Of a DNA stretch of 64,000 bases, positions 60,524 through 64,000 are shown one piece after another. The stretch's first letter is position 1. Every line of letters begins with the position of its first letter. Both the position numbers and the translations under genes were made by a program. The notes beneath the pieces were generated by a model. It made no database searches. It was not told the DNA's origin and was given only the letters and a program-made list of their open reading frames with translations. The stretch comes from Coptis chinensis (lineage: Eukaryota > Streptophyta > Magnoliopsida > Ranunculales > Ranunculaceae): assembly GCA_015680905.1 (NCBI GenBank), contig CM027385.1, forward strand, positions 25,984,501-26,048,500, in the 5' to 3' direction.

Positions 60524-60594
60524 TTTTTTTTGTTTAATTTGGTGATTTCAGTTAGGTGGGTTTTTGTTTGGTTTTGTTCTGAGCAGAGGAAGAA

Positions 60595-61406
60595 GGGTTG
60601 GTTTTTGTTTTGTTTGGGATTCATCGCGAACAATGGAAAAATTAGAAAAATGGCATGTTTTTACTTTAAGTTGAGGTGTCCACCTTAGAGAAAAAAGGGG
60701 GATGAGATGTCCACATTAAAGAAAAAAGGGGGATGACGTGGGTGCCTGGGAGCATTCTCGACTGTTTAGTATTAATGGTCATTGATATTGGCTTTGAATG
60801 TCAAGAATTATAGTGCCCTTCACTATAATTTTTAACATTACCTAAGGGTTACCCTTTACAAATCCAAAACAATAGTAACAAATGGCATTGGTTGCTACAC
60901 AATTCTACAACCATAACAAAAAAGAATTATAAAGAACAAAGAGACTCACATATATATTAGGGCTTTTTAGACTTTGGTCCTACGCATAGATGGTTTATTA
61001 GGGTTGGTTTTTGTTTTGTTTGGGATTCATCGCGAACAATGGAAAAATTAGAAAAATGGCATGTTTTTACTTTAAGTTGAGGTGTCCACCTTAGAGAAAA
61101 AAGGGGGATGAGATGTCCACATTAGAGAAAAAAGGGGGATGACGTGGGTGCCTGGGAGCATTCTCGACTGTTTAGTATTAATGGTCATTGATATTGGCTT
61201 TGAATGTCAAGAATTATAGTGCCCTTCACTATAATTTTTAACATTACCTAAAGGTTACCCTTTACAAATCCAAAACAGTAGTAATAAATGGCATTGGTTG
61301 CTACACAATTCTACAACCATAACAAAAAAGAATTATAAAGAACAAAGAGACTCACATATATATTAGGGCTTTTTAGACTTTGGTCCTACGCATAGTTGGT
61401 TTATTA
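60595..61406. repeat. Tandem duplication, 406-bp unit, two copies
   Basis: GGGTTGGTTTTTGTTTTGTT starts at 60595 and at 61001. The two units differ at only a handful of positions, so the event is recent. The first copy ends with about 40 bases of the left arm of the foldback element at 61370. Confidence 0.96.
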
Positions 61407-61646
61407 GACTTTGGTCCAGAAAAGCTTGAATATTAGACTTTAGTCCTAGTTCTGTTTGTTCACCGTTAGTCAACTCAGTTGACTAACAGTCAACGTAGTC
61501 AATCTACCTACATACGACTGAGTTGACTGTTAGTCAACTGAGTTGACTAACGGTGAACAAATAGAACTAGGACTAAAGTCTAATATTCAAGCTTTTCTGG
61601 ACCAAAGTCTAATAAACCAACTATGCGTAGGACCAAAGTCTAAAAA
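61370..61646. mobile_element. Foldback/MITE-like element with arms of about 125 bp
   Basis: The left half (TTTTTAGACTTTGGTCCTAC, and so on) is matched nearly base for base by the complement of the right half, with a loop of about 27 bases. TTAGACTTTGGTCC-like phrases recur three times per arm. The inner part is rich in GTCAAC/GTTGAC. It has no ORF. A clear target duplication was not found, so family assignment (Mutator-type MITE or other) is open. Confidence 0.85.
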
Positions 61647-62227
61647 ACTCTATATATTAAGCTGCATCATAAAACTGGAAATATTGTTATACTTGTAGCA
61701 TCTCTTCTTGTTCTTTTTACTCTCTGTTTCAATCTTAAGTTTTCCTACAAGATACTGATAGCATGTATGGTACTGATAGCAAGTTTTGCTTAGCATGGTT
61801 ACCTTACGTCATGGCAATATAGAAAGTTCTAAATGAAGTAAGTCTTGAATTTGAAGAATGGTCATACACTTACAATTCTTTCAATGTATCTATATAATTT
61901 TTATAGCTAGCTCTTACTCTAGGTACTCTATCAAACTCTTATTTGTTAGTATTGTTGTTACTGCATCAGTGGTGGAAAATAAATCAAGATGGTAGAGCCA
62001 ATGACATAATGAACTGCAAGGAGATCCTAAGACACCCCATGCTACATTAAAATACCCTCATGAATATACACTTTTGAATTCCATGGCGACCGAATCAAAT
62101 ATTCAATGATAGAAGGATGGAGATATGGGTAGTAAAGAATTTACTCTATAATGTTATCTTAATGGACTATATTATGCATTAGTATCGCAAGTACTTTGAT
62201 AAAATGATTCACTAATTCATCTATATT
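61647..62227. other. Noncoding AT-rich stretch
   Basis: Nothing recognised. Confidence 0.4.
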
Positions 62228-62665
62228 AAAGAGCGATAAGTTAAACATAAATATATGTATATCGAAAATAATGAAATACAAATGTAAGAAGAAGTATACC
62301 AATGCAAGTGATATTAACTGAAATATAAGACAATGAGCTCGCAAGGCTTGTTTGGGTCCTCCTCAGGGGAAGCCTTCGCTGCATCAATCCATGAAACAAA
62401 CAGAAACATTCATGTACATTCGTAACAATATATGCATTACCAATTTAAAGAGCGATAAGTTAAACAGAAATATATGTATCTCAAAAATAATGAAATACAA
62501 ATGTAAGAAGAAGTATACCAATGCAAGTGATATTCACTGAAAGATAAAACAATGAGCTCGCAAAGCTTGTTTGGGTCCTTCTCAGGGGAAGCCTTCACTG
62601 CATCAATCCATGAAACAAACAAAAAAATTCATGGACATTAGTAACAATATATGCATTACCAATTT
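62228..62665. repeat. Tandem duplication, 219-bp unit, two copies, with exon-like core
   Basis: AAAGAGCGATAAGTTAAACA starts at 62228 (with one difference) and 62447. Both units contain, on the minus strand, GATTGATGCAG followed by a frame with AKASPEKDPNKLCELIV (second copy), like an exon with its acceptor, and GTATAC as a possible donor. The first copy has a stop in that frame. This may be a duplicated 5' exon of the minus-strand gene, but the link is not proven. Confidence 0.75.
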
Positions 62666-63004
62666 ACCATTTCCTATTTATTTTGTATAATAATTCCACT
62701 ACAAATAAAGCTAAATGCGACCCAGTGAATGTTGCTTCTTCCATGACATCCATAACCGAAAAGGGTGAACTTCCAATGTATTAAATTTTAACAAAAGATA
62801 TCACATAACCTCAATCCATTTTTTCACCTTATCAATTGCAAAGAGAAAGTATCATAAAACATAGAAAAAACACCATCCAAAAGTAAATATTTTGTATTAG
62901 TAGAGTTTTATTTTGTAAAATCCAGCCGCCCTAAAATGACTCTAATTCAAGTGAGCGATTATAACATACAATACTCTAGTTGAATTCTTTTTCAGTTCAT
63001 CACT
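62666..63004. other. Noncoding AT-rich stretch
   Basis: No exon or repeat supported. Confidence 0.4.
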
Positions 63005-64000
63005 TGTCACACCCCGAATTTCGATAAATCAGAAAATATAAATGATATCCAACTCCTCGATATCTGAAATGTGACAACAACCTCAAAACCCAATCTATTA
63101 CATAACCCTTAAGAAAATAATAACAAATGCGGAAAAAAATCTAAATAATAAAATATTGTTAACCATAACTTATCATTATGAAAACTTGCGACCAAAATTA
63201 AGTACAAACTTCTTCACTTAAGAATTCAGAAAAATAAATTAAAACATATGTCCCCCAACAAATTCCACTACATCTCTGAGGAAAAATGAACCGACATCTT
63301 ATTAAAAATAAATGCTAACATCAATCACGAGCAGCATGCCACCTTCTCGAACATTAGCTAACCCTATCCAGGCTGATCGACTATGTTCATATAAGAACAC
63401 ACCCGATTAACAAACATGCAAATCGGGTCAGCATTATAAATAATGCTGGTATAAGTAGCCTTAGAAAAACCATTTAGATATACATAAATTTCGTTCTTTA
63501 TATGGCAGGTAGTTCCTCCACTGAGGCGCCTTAGCTTAAGGTAGTCAGTTCCTTCATAAAGGCACCTTAGCTTCTAACTAAGAGTAAAACCTTTATGCAT
63601 GCTCTATCGCAGAATGGGTCCTCTCTGCAAGAATAATTAGTTTAACCCACTCTCCTGCAAAACAATTTGTAATAATCATAGCATAAAATGAAACTTAACT
63701 TGAAAGTCTTAAATCAATAACCACACCGAAGGAAAGTATCATATCAGTAACATTTATCAAGTGTCCCTAATAACATGTCGTCTCTATGTTTTACCTAGTT
63801 TCCCTGGCTACCACAATCGCTATCCAACACCGAACATGTATATCCACATGCCTCCCCTCATATACTGGACCACTCCGTGCGTAACAAACCTAAGCGGGAT
63901 ATCACATAATGGGTAACCTCACAAGGAAGCCATTATGTGAGTAATGCCACTATTCGGCATAAAAATAACGCGCGTCTCGTTCTAAAGTTTGCGAACGAGA
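63005..64000. mobile_element. Possible LTR or other repeat edge running off the window
   Basis: TGTCACACCCCGAATTTCG at 63005 is like the TG-start of LTRs that I recall from several plant gypsy families. The following kilobase has no ORF, some short duplicated phrases (AGGCGCCTTAGCTTAAGG and AAGGCACCTTAGCTTCTA) and continues past the window end. Without the other end the call is weak. Confidence 0.3.

Noticed and set aside
60300-60633. Frames with Arg-Glu or Ser-Leu runs
   Set aside because: They are translations of the GA microsatellite.
1-64000. tRNA, rRNA, organelle-derived DNA
   Set aside because: No cloverleaf, rRNA signature or organelle gene was recognised by eye; a dedicated scan could still find one.

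Overview
The window reads as AT-rich nuclear DNA of a flowering plant, probably a eudicot. The reasons are Athila- and Tat-type Ty3/gypsy elements, a CACTA (En/Spm) transposon with TNP2 and Ptta-type proteins, introns with plant-like splice sites, and fragments of recognisable plant genes (eIF3e, GEK1). About 80 percent is mobile DNA stacked as nested insertions. No bacterial or organellar genes, tRNA or rRNA genes were seen.

Layout. (1) 1-9524, plus strand: 3' part of an Athila-like element (A) with reverse transcriptase/RNase H, integrase, two accessory ORFs in the envelope position, a long noncoding 3' region and a 1.48-kb LTR. (2) 9525-11952: noncoding DNA with a TA microsatellite and two tandem-repeat blocks of about 71 and 87 bp. 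(3) 11953-15016 and 29982-30465, minus strand: two pieces of a Tat-like element (extra RNase H, reverse transcriptase, gag, primer-binding site, 472-bp LTR), split by (4) 15017-29981, minus strand: Athila-like element B with two LTRs, flanked by the direct repeat CGGCG inside the Tat primer-binding site. (5) 30466-32328 and 45648-51862, plus strand: an older Athila-like copy (C), split by (6) 32329-45647: a 13.3-kb CACTA transposon flanked by TCC, with decayed TNP2 and Ptta genes and captured pieces of at least two host genes (GEK1, eIF3e) and probably a third (OMA1-like). (7) 51863-64000: host-like DNA with at least four exons of an unrecognised minus-strand gene, several local tandem duplications (118, 171, 219 and 406 bp), a 5'-truncated LINE, a GA microsatellite, a foldback element and a possible LTR edge at the right end.

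Order of events inferred from nesting: C is oldest; the Tat element entered its gag and CACTA entered just after its protease; B, and possibly A, then entered the Tat element. All LTR elements here are broken fossils. The most unusual observations are the repeated polypurine-like tracts and GC-rich boxes shared by all three Athila copies, the paired accessory ORFs, and the multi-gene capture in the CACTA element. Nothing was computed; alignments and similarities were judged by eye and from memory of the families.
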